Translations under genes and position numbers: made by a program
DNA from: Burkholderia sp. Bp8963
GTDB lineage: Bacteria > Pseudomonadota > Gammaproteobacteria > Burkholderiales > Burkholderiaceae
Reading direction: 5' to 3'
Assembly: GCF_003854275.1 (NCBI RefSeq)
Contig: NZ_QTQP01000001.1
Location: forward strand, 310,001-374,000
DNA: 64,000 bases
Shown here: piece by piece, positions 45,850 to 55,038 of the stretch
Position numbering within the stretch: position 1 is the first letter of the stretch
How the letters are laid out: the number at the start of each line of letters is the position of its first letter
Notes under the pieces: model-generated
What the model saw: only the letters and a program-made list of their open reading frames with translations
Database searches by the model: none
What the model was told of the DNA's origin: nothing

Positions 45850-47334
45850 TTACGCCCAACGCAGTGCATTGAGCACCTGCAGAGACGCCTGATGGCCGGA
45901 GCGCACCGCGCCATCCATGTAGCCGGCCCAGATCTCCGCCGTCTCAGTGCCTGACCAGATCAGGTTGCCGCACGGTGGGCGCAGTGCTTCACCGTGGGCG
46001 CTCCAGAAGCCGGGCGGAATGGCTGAGATGCAGGTGATCGTCCAGGGGTCGCCCCGGCCCCAGTCGTGATCGTGATAGGCCACCGGCGACAGGGCTTCAC
46101 GGCCCCATGCCCGGGCGTAGAGCTCGGTCAGGATTGACTTTGCCGCGTCCGGCTCCGACGGAAGCTGTGCATTTACGACGAAGGCGTTGACGACTCCGAT
46201 TTCACCGCCCGGAGGCGAGTTGTCGAAGGCCCAGATCACGGGCCCGTTGATCTGGATGATGTGACCATTCAGACCTTTCTCACGCCAGAACGGGCGGCGG
46301 TAGACCATGGCCACCTTGCGTGCGGGTGAGTGCGCAGGCCATGCGCGTTGCAACGCGGCGCGCTTCTCCGGCAGTGGTGGGTCGAACTGCACCTGGTTAC
46401 ACAGGGCCGGATGGATGGCCATGATGACTTTGCGGGCGCGCACTTCGCCGTGGTCGGTATGCAGCGTGACGACATCGCGGTCCCAACCGGAAATCTGGCG
46501 CACCGGCGTCGACAGGCGCACCTTGTCGCCCAATTGCTTCGCCATCTTGATACTGAGGATTTGCGAACCGCCGACGAAGCGGGTTTCCTGCGCGCTGTGC
46601 TTGATGCTGTCGAGCTGCGAGTAGTCGCGATCCGCTGAATTGATCATCGACAGAAAATGCAGGAGCCCCATCTTGGCCGGGGCCGCGCCGCCGGAAAGAG
46701 TAATGCTTGCGTTCCAGCCGACTTGGTCTTCGGGCTTGATGTTCTGCTTTCCGAGCCAGTCACCGACCGAGAGCTTGTCCAGCTCACGGACTCTCGGCGA
46801 TTTCCAAGGGGCGCCCGAAGGCACATCGCGCGACAGCTGGCTGAGCTTTGCGCTGACCGCCTCATCGGTACCGAACGTCCCCTTCAGATCGACCGCCACT
46901 CGGCCATCGCCGCCCAGAATGACGGTCTTGCCCTCGTAGTAGCTCGGAAACGTGTCGACCTCCAGTTGGCGGGCGAGATCCGCGACGGCGGTCTGACCGG
47001 GCCCGATCCACTGGCCGCCGACTTCGGAAACGTAGCCGCCTTCGATGTTGTAGTTGAGCGTGCGCCCGCCTACTCGGTCTCGCGCCTCCAGGACTACGAA
47101 GGAGTTGCAACCTGCCAGCTGCAGGTCGCGCGCGGCCGTCAAGCCCGCCAGCCCAGCGCCGATAATGGCGACATCAAGCACGCCGTCCGGTGTCTGTCCA
47201 GCCTTGGCGGTACCAGCATCGGCTTGCCGGGCGCCAAGCGCCATACCGCCTGCGGCCGCCGCAACGCCAGCGTATTTCAGCCATTGCCTGCGCGGCAGGT
47301 TGGCCGGTGTGTCGGGGTGAGATTTCTCTGACAT
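45850..47334 (-). CDS. Tat-exported flavin monoamine oxidase family protein
   Basis: A 494-residue flavoprotein. The N-terminus carries a twin-arginine signal (PRRQWLKYAGVAAAAGGMALG). The FAD motif is DVAIIGAGLAGLTAARDL, followed by the MAO signature EARDRVGGRTLN and VGGQWIGPGQ. The C-terminal IWSGTETAEIWAGYMDGAVRSG closes the FAD site. Substrate is unknown; relatives oxidise primary or cyclic amines, including nicotine. Export by Tat and the adjacent cytochrome c suggest a periplasmic amine dehydrogenase rather than an oxygen-using oxidase (inference). ATG 47334 begins a sensible Tat leader. The 278 bases upstream show no gene. Confidence 0.92.
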   Translation of the reverse strand: MSEKSHPDTPANLPRRQWLKYAGVAAAAGGMALGARQADAGTAKAGQTPDGVLDVAIIGAGLAGLTAARDLQLAGCNSFVVLEARDRVGGRTLNYNIEGGYVSEVGGQWIGPGQTAVADLARQLEVDTFPSYYEGKTVILGGDGRVAVDLKGTFGTDEAVSAKLSQLSRDVPSGAPWKSPRVRELDKLSVGDWLGKQNIKPEDQVGWNASITLSGGAAPAKMGLLHFLSMINSADRDYSQLDSIKHSAQETRFVGGSQILSIKMAKQLGDKVRLSTPVRQISGWDRDVVTLHTDHGEVRARKVIMAIHPALCNQVQFDPPLPEKRAALQRAWPAHSPARKVAMVYRRPFWREKGLNGHIIQINGPVIWAFDNSPPGGEIGVVNAFVVNAQLPSEPDAAKSILTELYARAWGREALSPVAYHDHDWGRGDPWTITCISAIPPGFWSAHGEALRPPCGNLIWSGTETAEIWAGYMDGAVRSGHQASLQVLNALRWA

Positions 47335-47612
47335 GGTGTTTACGTAACTGCGATGAATGGGTTGATGCTTCGAGTGCCTCATTGCACTTCGATCCCGAAC
47401 CTGCGGACATGCCGGCCGCCGCAGTTGCTTCGGTGCTGCCTGACAGCCCAGACCAGAAGTGGAGCATTTCCTTTGCGGTAGGCTGCCGCCCCCAAGACGC
47501 AGCCGTAGTGCCGGAACATGTCGTCATGACAACGTCTCCCATGCGAATACTGTGTCCGTCTCGGCTCGGTAACGTCTTGATTGATGCTGCGGCCTGTACC
47601 CACTCCCGGCGC

Positions 47613-48902
47613 TTACTCCTTGGTCCAGCCGTTCTGATAAAGCTCACCGGCAAGCACGCCCAGGCGCGACGTGAGGATGTAGTTCTCACCGTCCTCGATC
47701 AGCGCGGAGCGCACATCACGGAAGATTTTCTCGATCGGGAATTCGCGCGTCGTGCCGTTGCCGCCGAAGAGCTGAAACGCCTCGTGGGTGATCTTCATCG
47801 CCTCTTCTGTGACGCTCACCTTTGCCTGTGCGGTCGCATAAGGGTGGCTCACCGGCGACATACGCGAATACGCGAGGCTGCGGCGTGCGATCGCACGCGC
47901 CATCTCCAGCCGGCGCAGCATCTCGCCGACGCGCAAGTGCGTCATCTGGTGATCCATTAGCAGCGCGCCGCCTTGTTTGCGTTGGTGGCAGTAGTCGAGC
48001 GCCAGCTCAAACGCCGAACGCGCCACGCCGACAAAGGTCTGGCACATGTGCGTGCCGGCATACGACCACGTCGACGCCAGGTTGCCGAGATAGTCATCCT
48101 TCAGCGCAATGGCGAAGCGCTTCGGCACCTTGACGTTGTCGAAATAGATCTCCCCTTGTGGCAACGAACGCTGGCCGATCTTGTCGAGCGGCTTACCACG
48201 CGAGACCCCCGGCAGATCGAGTGGAATGATTATCCCGATACCATTGGTAAACGTGCTGTGCTCGCCAGTGCCGTAAAACCCGTCGCCATAGTCGGCCGCC
48301 ATGTAGGCGAGCGCGACCTGTGCCACCGCGCCGTTCGACACCCATGCCGAACTCTGGCCGTTGATGATGATTTCATCGGTGCCGACCTTCGCGGTAACGT
48401 TGCCGACTGGCTGCTTTCCGCCAGCGCTGAGTTCCTGGCGATACAGAATTGCAGCATCGGAGCCGCGGTCGGGCTGCGTATTCATCCAGCAGCCAACCTT
48501 GCCGGCACACATTTCGATCAGTTCCTCGTTACCGACCGTCTGGGCCATCATCATCGGCATGCTCGCGGCGCCAATCGAAATGGCGAAGCCCGCATCGCCC
48601 CAACCGAGTTCCTCGCCAATGATCGACTCGATGCGAATCGCGACTTCGGGCGGGAACTGCGCGATCAGTTGCGGATCGAGCCCGAGCTTGGCGGCCTCAA
48701 TGATCGCCGTCCAGTACGGAGACCCTGGGGCGATCGCTTCCTCCGGCGTCATGCGATCGAGCTCCCGGCCAATCGGGCGCAGTACATCGCGGGCAAAGCG
48801 ATGGACTGTGCTCTGGATCGCGCTTTCCTCTTCGCTCAACGGCGTCTCGAAGCCGGTCAGGCCGACCGACGGCAACTCCACGTTTTTCTTCAGGCGAATC
48901 AT
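47613..48902 (-). CDS. Acyl-CoA dehydrogenase family protein
   Basis: A 429-residue acyl-CoA dehydrogenase. N-terminal helical domain (SEEESAIQSTVHRFARDVLRPIGRELD), middle beta domain (FTNGIGIIIPLDLPGVSRGKPL) and C-terminal domain with FQLFGGNGTTREFPIEKIFRDVRSALIEDGENYIL. The catalytic base region is IEDGEN instead of the usual YEGT, so the active site differs from short-chain ACADs. Electrons would go to the EtfAB encoded downstream. ATG 48902 has GGAGGAGC upstream, which itself yields a spurious ATG at 48917. It lies 41 bases behind a Tat-type FAD oxidoreductase in the island operon. Confidence 0.92.
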   Translation of the reverse strand: MIRLKKNVELPSVGLTGFETPLSEEESAIQSTVHRFARDVLRPIGRELDRMTPEEAIAPGSPYWTAIIEAAKLGLDPQLIAQFPPEVAIRIESIIGEELGWGDAGFAISIGAASMPMMMAQTVGNEELIEMCAGKVGCWMNTQPDRGSDAAILYRQELSAGGKQPVGNVTAKVGTDEIIINGQSSAWVSNGAVAQVALAYMAADYGDGFYGTGEHSTFTNGIGIIIPLDLPGVSRGKPLDKIGQRSLPQGEIYFDNVKVPKRFAIALKDDYLGNLASTWSYAGTHMCQTFVGVARSAFELALDYCHQRKQGGALLMDHQMTHLRVGEMLRRLEMARAIARRSLAYSRMSPVSHPYATAQAKVSVTEEAMKITHEAFQLFGGNGTTREFPIEKIFRDVRSALIEDGENYILTSRLGVLAGELYQNGWTKE

Positions 48903-48943
48903 GTTGTGCTCCTCCATTCCTTTTTCAGTTAAAGCGCCCGCCT

Positions 48944-50434
48944 TCAGGCTGCAGCGTCGCGCACCTTACGGTTCAACCAATCGTCCATCGCGGCTGCACC
49001 ACCGAGTGCCCCGTTAAGGACGCACCATCGGAACGGTTCGGGTAATGTCGAGGGCGTCTCGTGGCGCACCGCCGCGAGCAGCGGGGGCTCGGTTCCGCGA
49101 ATCCGTTGGGCAATCAGGTGGCCGACCATGGACTGGGAGGCCACGCCATGCCCGGAGCACCCAGCGGCGTAGTAAATGTTCTGGTTCGCCCCGGTGGTGC
49201 CGACCACCGGAAGCGCATCGCTGGCAAAGCTGATATAGCCGCTCCAACACGCCCGCACAGCGATGTTTTTCAAGGTCGGAAAGCGGTCGCGCAGAGCGAT
49301 CCTCAACTCGCGATACTGATCGTAGTCAGGCACGTTCGGCGTCTTTGATCCGTAGGGATAGTGAAGTCGCTTGGTGGTCACCAGGAGCGTATTGTTCGCC
49401 GTCAAGCGATGGCTTTCCATTGTCCAGTGCGCAGTCACGATGCCTTCACGCCCGGGCCAGCCCAGCGACTTCAGTTGCGCGGGGGAAAGCGGTTCGGTCT
49501 CGATGGCCGACACCCGCAAGGGGACCACCTTGTCCGCGAGAAGACCAAGCTGCGGGGTATAGCCGTTCGTGGCGAACATCAGCACCGGAGCGCTCGCGCT
49601 ACCCCGTGGCGTCTTCACCTTGATCACGGGACCTTCGGTGTAAGACAGCAGCGGCGTGTTTTCATAAATCTTGACGCCTGCGCGAAGCGCGGCACGCCGC
49701 AGACCCATCACGTACTTGCCTGGATTGAGCGTGCCGCCACGCGGGGTGTATTCACCAAACAGAAACGCCGGCGGAATGCCCCGCGCACGCATCTGGGCCT
49801 CGCCCCAAAATTCTGACTTGGCGCCAAATTCCGCGCTGGCGCGTACGCCCTCGCGCACCTTCTCTTCCTGCGACGGATGAATCCCTGCGCGAATCAACCC
49901 GGAGGGGTTGTAGTCGCAGTCAATCCCGTGCTCCTTGAGCTTGCCTTCAACAAAGGGGACAGCGTCTTCGTAGTAGCGGACGATCTCCTTCGCACGCTCC
50001 TTGCCGACGTCCTTGAGGAACAGGTCGTATTCGAGCGCTACACCGCCGCCCAGGTAGCCGGCGTTGCGGCCGCTTGCCCCGAAGCCGGCAAATTCACGCT
50101 CCAGGACGATCACTTTCGCGCCCTGCTGGGCGAGCTCGAGTGCGGCGGAAAGGCCAGCGAAGCCGGCGCCGACAATCACGACATCGGCGCTGACGTTTCC
50201 CTCGAGCGCCGGCTGCATGTCTTCGGGCTTTTCCACCCATCCGCCAAGCGCCCGATACTTTTCCAGGTCGGCTGCCTCTCTGCCGTCCGCAGCCGGCTCC
50301 GTGCGCGCACTTTGCATTGCCGCCGCAACTGGTACAACGACGGCCGCGGCTGCCGCACCCTTCACGAAATTGCGCCGGGTGATCCCGGAATGGCCGGTTT
50401 GCCCGTCCGGCTTGGTATCGAGACCCTTGCTCAT
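48944..50434 (-). CDS. FAD-dependent oxidoreductase (DAO family) with Tat signal
   Basis: A 496-residue flavoprotein of the D-amino-acid oxidase / PuuB-like group. It has a Tat leader (GITRRNFVKGAAAAAVVVPVAA), then the FAD motif ADVVIVGAGFAGLSAALELAQQGAKV and GFGASGRNAGYLGGG. The C-terminal ACWSGYISFASDALPVVG block and SGHGVASQSM complete the FAD pocket. It should oxidise an amine or amino acid in the periplasm. A close paralogue without a Tat leader is encoded at 52.3-53.8 kb. Between the two are the dioxygenase and membrane-protein genes. ATG 50434 has a GGGAGG site upstream. Confidence 0.93.
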   Translation of the reverse strand: MSKGLDTKPDGQTGHSGITRRNFVKGAAAAAVVVPVAAAMQSARTEPAADGREAADLEKYRALGGWVEKPEDMQPALEGNVSADVVIVGAGFAGLSAALELAQQGAKVIVLEREFAGFGASGRNAGYLGGGVALEYDLFLKDVGKERAKEIVRYYEDAVPFVEGKLKEHGIDCDYNPSGLIRAGIHPSQEEKVREGVRASAEFGAKSEFWGEAQMRARGIPPAFLFGEYTPRGGTLNPGKYVMGLRRAALRAGVKIYENTPLLSYTEGPVIKVKTPRGSASAPVLMFATNGYTPQLGLLADKVVPLRVSAIETEPLSPAQLKSLGWPGREGIVTAHWTMESHRLTANNTLLVTTKRLHYPYGSKTPNVPDYDQYRELRIALRDRFPTLKNIAVRACWSGYISFASDALPVVGTTGANQNIYYAAGCSGHGVASQSMVGHLIAQRIRGTEPPLLAAVRHETPSTLPEPFRWCVLNGALGGAAAMDDWLNRKVRDAAA

Positions 50435-50565
50435 TTCTGCCTCCCTCAATCCTTTTCAAAACATGAACAGCAAACGCGGCCTCTTCGATGCCTTGCTAGC
50501 ACCGCCGTTTTCCTGAATCGCATGACCGGCGCATACCCCTGGCGTGCGCCGGCCTGAGGGGCCCG

Positions 50566-51432
50566 TCAGAGTCCGAGGTACGTCCCGACGTCGCCAACGT
50601 TGGCTTGCCACAAACCGATTGAACCGACGGGGTACTGCGAGCGGAAACCGAGTACGCGCTGCACACGTTCGGGCAACCCGCGTACCGTCTCAATATCAAC
50701 GAGGAGCGGAACAGCTTCTTCTGGGGTGAGAAAGCCCGGGATCAGAGGAATGGTCACGCCGCGGCGATAGAAGTCCTTGGTGCGATTCGCTCCACCACCG
50801 TGTACCAACTTGCCTGTGTACAAGACAGCGTCGCCGGCCTTCATCTCCACAGGGATCGTCATCTCCTGCGTGCCACGGTCAGCGTAGTCCGGCCATTTGT
50901 GACTGCCCGGAATCACTCGCGTAGCACCGTTCTCGTCGGTGAAGTCGGTCAAGGCCACCAGGAAGTTGATAACGACCTCCGGCGCTTGAGCGCCCATCTT
51001 GAGGAAATGGGTCCAGCCCTCGAGGTCGCGGTGCAGCGGTTGCGCTCGGCTGTCCGGGCCAATCTCGATCACCTGGGCGGTCGTCAACCAGCAGGTACCG
51101 GACTCTTCCTGGAAAATCGCATCACCCATGGCGTGAAAGACGTCAATATCCAGGATTTCCTCACGGAATGTCCTGCTTATCTTGGCCAAAGCAGTCAGTC
51201 GCTTTGTATTCACGCCATGGAATTCGGTCATGATTTCATATTCGTCATTCTTGCAGCCCGGCGTGAGCTTTTGCATCTCGGTTTCGATATCTTCGTTAAA
51301 CGATCTAACCTGCGCCTCAGTCAAATAATTCTTGAGGATGACACACCCGTCTTCCTGAAAAATTGCATGAATGTCTTCAACCGATGACGTGCTCGGCACC
51401 GTTTTAATAACAGATTTCGCCACGTTGCTCAT
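50566..51432 (-). CDS. Phytanoyl-CoA dioxygenase family protein
   Basis: A 288-residue Fe(II)/2-oxoglutarate oxygenase of the PhyH family. Iron ligands are His and Asp in PLHRDLEGWTHF and His in GKLVHGGGANRT; the following Arg of the 2-oxoglutarate site is RRGVTIPLIPG. Members hydroxylate acyl-CoAs, amino acids or specialised metabolites. Its DNA is less GC-rich than that of the flavoprotein genes on either side. It lies 131 bases upstream of the Tat flavoprotein gene and 123 bases downstream of the membrane-protein gene. It probably introduces a hydroxyl group in the pathway (inference), perhaps feeding the 4-hydroxyacyl module. ATG 51432 has GGAGGAATGC upstream. Confidence 0.9.
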   Translation of the reverse strand: MSNVAKSVIKTVPSTSSVEDIHAIFQEDGCVILKNYLTEAQVRSFNEDIETEMQKLTPGCKNDEYEIMTEFHGVNTKRLTALAKISRTFREEILDIDVFHAMGDAIFQEESGTCWLTTAQVIEIGPDSRAQPLHRDLEGWTHFLKMGAQAPEVVINFLVALTDFTDENGATRVIPGSHKWPDYADRGTQEMTIPVEMKAGDAVLYTGKLVHGGGANRTKDFYRRGVTIPLIPGFLTPEEAVPLLVDIETVRGLPERVQRVLGFRSQYPVGSIGLWQANVGDVGTYLGL

Positions 51433-51555
51433 TTTGCATTCCTCCAAAGATTGGTATCGATGACGATACAAACAAATAACGGTTTACAAAAAATAATTGG
51501 GATCAAACCTACCTTCCAAAACCATTCACATCAAGAACTTAACTCTTCGTGCAAT

Positions 51556-52218
51556 TCACGCACGCACCAAACCTCCACGCCTCAAATCGCCTCGCTCCAA
51601 TGCGCAATAGGCGTAATAGATTGAAGCCGAGAAATATCCCCACGTGAGCAGCGCGAGAAATGGGAAATTCAATACCAAATTGGTTTCATCCCCTGGTATC
51701 TTGTAAAAATCGTAGATACAAGCAATCACCAAAGAAGTCACGAGCGCCACAAACGTGCTCAAAGCCTGCAATGACTCGCCAATTTCCATCAACTTGACGA
51801 TGAAATAGACGAGATGCCCCGATAACCAAATCCACATCACCACATAGAAGTAAGGAAGAATTCCGACCATGAAATCGGCCGTCACCAATACAATCCCTCC
51901 AAGAATTGCACCTGCGACCAGCAGGATGTCTTGAACCACCGACAGCTTGCGCTTCCGAGTGACATCCATCAAACCAGCAACTGCAACAACCGGCAAACCG
52001 AATCCCCTGGAAAACGCATCCAGGAAATGCATGACCTCATACGAAACGTGCGAATTCGTCAGCAAAAAAACGATAACGTTTAAGCCAGAAATCCCCAGAG
52101 CAAGCCATTCCAGCCCAACAAGATAGTTTCGCTTTATCACAAACTTCACTCCATAAATGAGTGAAGCAAACGCAAATACCGAACAGGAAAACAAAATGCA
52201 ATAGAGTCTAAGATTCAT
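51556..52218 (-). CDS. Uncharacterised multi-span membrane protein
   Basis: A 220-residue integral membrane protein with about seven hydrophobic segments (for example LYCILFSCSVFAFASLIYGV, EWLALGISGLNVIVFLL, DILLVAGAILGGIVLV, GILPYFYVVMWIWLSGHLVYFIV, FVALVTSLVIACIYDF and FLALLTWGYFSASIYYAY). No known transporter or enzyme motif was recognised. Its DNA is clearly AT-richer than the island, suggesting separate acquisition. A decayed copy of its C-terminus survives at 41.8-42.0 kb. ATG 52218 has GGAG seven bases upstream; a TTG two codons earlier is possible. It could be a permease or sensor for the island's substrate, but this is a guess. Confidence 0.75.
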   Translation of the reverse strand: MNLRLYCILFSCSVFAFASLIYGVKFVIKRNYLVGLEWLALGISGLNVIVFLLTNSHVSYEVMHFLDAFSRGFGLPVVAVAGLMDVTRKRKLSVVQDILLVAGAILGGIVLVTADFMVGILPYFYVVMWIWLSGHLVYFIVKLMEIGESLQALSTFVALVTSLVIACIYDFYKIPGDETNLVLNFPFLALLTWGYFSASIYYAYCALERGDLRRGGLVRA

Positions 52219-52300
52219 GATCAATCTCCGGCGAGTATCAGAATTCCGGTTTGAAACGACGCGTTCTGGGAAATCGAGTGTCGGTGCTCGTCATATCGGT

Positions 52301-53761
52301 TCACTGCTCCGCTCGGTCAGCGATGGACCGCGCCTTGCTGTTCACCCGATCGTCCAGAAGGTTCGCCATGCTCAACGCGCCATTGACGAAGCACCATCGG
52401 ACCGGCTCGGGCAGCGTCGATGGGGTCTCGTGGCGTAGCGCCGAAAGCAGAGGAGGCTCAGTTCCGCGAATCCGCTCGGCGAGCAGATGCCCCATCAAGG
52501 ATTGCGTGCCGAGGCCGTGTCCGGAACATCCTGCGGAATAGAAGATGTTCTGCTGAGCCCCGGTTTCACCCACCACGGGTAGCGCATCATTGGCGAAGCT
52601 GACGTAGCCGCTCCAGCACGCCCGGATAGCGAGATCTCTCAACGTCGGGAACCGGTCGTGCAGTGCCTTCACCAGCTCGCGATAGGCCGTGTTATCCGGC
52701 ACATTGGGTGTTCGCGAACCGTAGACGTAACGGAGGCGCTTTGTCGTGAGCACGAGCGTGTTGCGTGCCGTCAAGCGATGACTTTCCATCGTCCAATGGG
52801 CTGTCACCACGCCTTCGCGCCGCGGCCAACCCAAGGCTGCAAGCTGTGCCGCGGACAGAGGCTCGGTCTCGATCGCCGACACGCGCAGCGGAATCACCTT
52901 GTCTCCGAGCAGGCCAAGCTGCGGTGTGTACGCGTTGGTGGCGAGCACCAGGAATGGAGCGCTCGCGCTGCCGCGTGCCGTTCTTACCTTAACAATCGGA
53001 CCCTGGTCGTAGGACAAAAGCGTCGTGTCTTCGTAAATCCTCACACCAGCCTTAAGCGCGGCACGCCGCAACCCCATCACATACTTTCCTGGGTCCAGCG
53101 TGCCTCCTGTTGGGACGTGGTACCCAAATAGAAACGCAGGCGGGATTCCACGCGCGCGCATGCCGGCTTCGTCCAGAAATACCGCAGGAGAGCCGAGTTC
53201 GATACCCAGTTGCATGGTCTTGCGGACATGCTTCTCCTGTGATGGGTGGACGCCTGCCCGGATCAATCCGGATGCGTTGTAGTCGCAGTCGATGTCGTAT
53301 TCGCCCAGCTTTCGTTCGACGTACCTAACACCTTCGTCGTAGAACCCGACAATCGCCTTCGCCCGCTCGAGACCCACGCGTTTCAGGAACAGGTCGTATT
53401 CAAGTCCCTGGCCACCCGCGAGGTAGCCAGCGTTTCGACCGCTTGCACCGAAACCGGCGAACTCACGCTCGAGGACGATCACTTTCGCCCCTTGCGCGGC
53501 AAGCTCCAACGCGGTGGACAAACCGGCGAAGCCAGCGCCAACAACGATCACGTCAGCGTTGACATCGCCCTCCAGCGGGGCTTGAAGATCAGCTGGCTTT
53601 TCCACCCACATGCCGATCGGCCGATACTGCTTCAGTGCAGCGGTGACTCTCTCTTGTGCCACCGTACTGTCGGATGGCGCTTTTGCACCCTTGTCCAAGG
53701 GGCGCGAGGTGGCTCCAACGAATTCCTCCGCCCAGTTCTGCGTTGCATTCGCTTCGATCAT
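52301..53761 (-). CDS. FAD-dependent oxidoreductase (DAO family), cytoplasmic paralogue
   Basis: A 486-residue flavoprotein closely related to the one at 48.9-50.4 kb. Long blocks are shared (GAGFAGLS, KVIVLEREFAGFGASGRNAGYL, GRRAALKAG-like, PQLGLLGDKVIPLRVSAIETEPLS, VTAHWTMESHRLTA, TPSTLPEPVRWC). It lacks a signal: MIEANATQNWAEEFVGATS leads directly to the VEKPADLQAPLEGDVNADV region. The pair could split the same chemistry between periplasm and cytoplasm or act on successive intermediates. ATG 53761 lies 11 bases after the thiolase stop, so the two are coupled. The frame is open further 5' but that sequence is the thiolase gene. Confidence 0.92.
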   Translation of the reverse strand: MIEANATQNWAEEFVGATSRPLDKGAKAPSDSTVAQERVTAALKQYRPIGMWVEKPADLQAPLEGDVNADVIVVGAGFAGLSTALELAAQGAKVIVLEREFAGFGASGRNAGYLAGGQGLEYDLFLKRVGLERAKAIVGFYDEGVRYVERKLGEYDIDCDYNASGLIRAGVHPSQEKHVRKTMQLGIELGSPAVFLDEAGMRARGIPPAFLFGYHVPTGGTLDPGKYVMGLRRAALKAGVRIYEDTTLLSYDQGPIVKVRTARGSASAPFLVLATNAYTPQLGLLGDKVIPLRVSAIETEPLSAAQLAALGWPRREGVVTAHWTMESHRLTARNTLVLTTKRLRYVYGSRTPNVPDNTAYRELVKALHDRFPTLRDLAIRACWSGYVSFANDALPVVGETGAQQNIFYSAGCSGHGLGTQSLMGHLLAERIRGTEPPLLSALRHETPSTLPEPVRWCFVNGALSMANLLDDRVNSKARSIADRAEQ

Positions 53762-53772
53762 CGCTGCCTCCG

Positions 53773-55014
53773 TCAGGGTTTGCTCAAGATGTGCACGGCG
53801 AGCGCGGCCTCTTCGATACCTTGCAGCCCACCGCCGTTTTCCTGAATTGCATGGCGGGCACCCCACACTTGGCGTGCACCCGCCTCTCCACGCAATTGCG
53901 TCACCAGTTCATGGAGCTGGCCGATGCCCGTCGCGCCCAGCGGGTGGCCTTTCGATTCGAGGCCGCCAGAGGTATTGATGGGGATGCGTCCACCGATCGT
54001 GAAATCGCCTCGTTCGGCTGCGACACCACCCAGACCGAGCTGCGCCAACCCGAGGTTTTCAGCCTGGATGATTTCGCCCATTGCCGATGCGTCATGCACC
54101 TCGGCAACGTCCATGTCTTCCGGGCTCAGGCTGGCCTGCTCATAGGCTTGCAGCGCGGCCAGGCGGCCGATGTTCTTTTCCGGCTCGTCGATGCACCGAT
54201 GCGTGAAGCTGCGAATCACGCTTGCGGCGACTTTGATGCAACGGCTGCGATCGGCACCAATGCGCCGCAGTCCCTCTTCGGTACAGAGGATCGCTGCAGC
54301 CGCACCGTCCGTAACCGGCGCACACATCGGCAGCGTGATCGGATAGGTGATCGGCGGCGCCGCAAGCACCTCGTCAATGGTGAAGGGCTTACGGAACTGC
54401 GACAGCGGGTTGTGTACCGAATGCCCGTGGTTCTTTGCCGAGACGGCGGCGATCTGGCGCTGCGTCGTGCCGTATGTCTTCATGTGATACCGGCACAGCG
54501 CGGCATAGATCGACATGAAGCGGCTGTAGGGCCGGTCGGACTCGGAGCCGCCAGGCGGCTCGACGCCCTCGCCTAGCTTCACCAGGTTCGCGAAGTTTTC
54601 GTCGACGCGCGACACATCCCACCCGCCCTCGAACAGCGCGAATGCCTTCGCCTTGTCCGGAACGTTCATCTTCTCCGCGCCGATCGCCAATGCCACGTCG
54701 CATGTGCCGGCTTTCAGGCTCTGCACCGCCAAGTGCACAGCGGTGCTGCCCGATGCGCAGGCATTCTCGACGTTGAACACCGGAATGCCCTCGAGCCCGA
54801 TCTTGCTGAACACAACCTGGCCCGGGATCGATATTTGCCCCTGCAGGTGTCCATTGGTAACGCCCGAGTAATACGCCGCGCCAATCGCGTCGGCATTGCA
54901 GCCTGCGTCATGCAAAGCGCCGCGCAGCGCCTCGCCGGCCAGATCGTCGATGCTGCGCTCGATGTGCCGACCGAACACGGTCATGGCGATACCGACAATG
55001 TAGATGTTGTTCAT
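53773..55014 (-). CDS. Thiolase family protein
   Basis: A 413-residue SCP2-like thiolase. The nucleophilic Cys is in NVENACASGSTAVHLAVQSL; active-site His residues are in VAEVHDASAMGE and ESKGHPLGATG. The C-terminal Cys of ordinary thiolases is not present: the site reads IQENGGGLQG. This is common in the SCP2 group, where it changes but does not abolish the active site. It is expected to cleave a 3-oxoacyl-CoA at the end of the pathway or, less likely, to condense acyl units. It is placed between the CoA ligase (24 bases) and the FAD oxidoreductase (11 bases). Confidence 0.9.
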   Translation of the reverse strand: MNNIYIVGIAMTVFGRHIERSIDDLAGEALRGALHDAGCNADAIGAAYYSGVTNGHLQGQISIPGQVVFSKIGLEGIPVFNVENACASGSTAVHLAVQSLKAGTCDVALAIGAEKMNVPDKAKAFALFEGGWDVSRVDENFANLVKLGEGVEPPGGSESDRPYSRFMSIYAALCRYHMKTYGTTQRQIAAVSAKNHGHSVHNPLSQFRKPFTIDEVLAAPPITYPITLPMCAPVTDGAAAAILCTEEGLRRIGADRSRCIKVAASVIRSFTHRCIDEPEKNIGRLAALQAYEQASLSPEDMDVAEVHDASAMGEIIQAENLGLAQLGLGGVAAERGDFTIGGRIPINTSGGLESKGHPLGATGIGQLHELVTQLRGEAGARQVWGARHAIQENGGGLQGIEEAALAVHILSKP

Positions 55015-55038
55015 GGTGTGTCGCTCGTAGAAGGCCTG

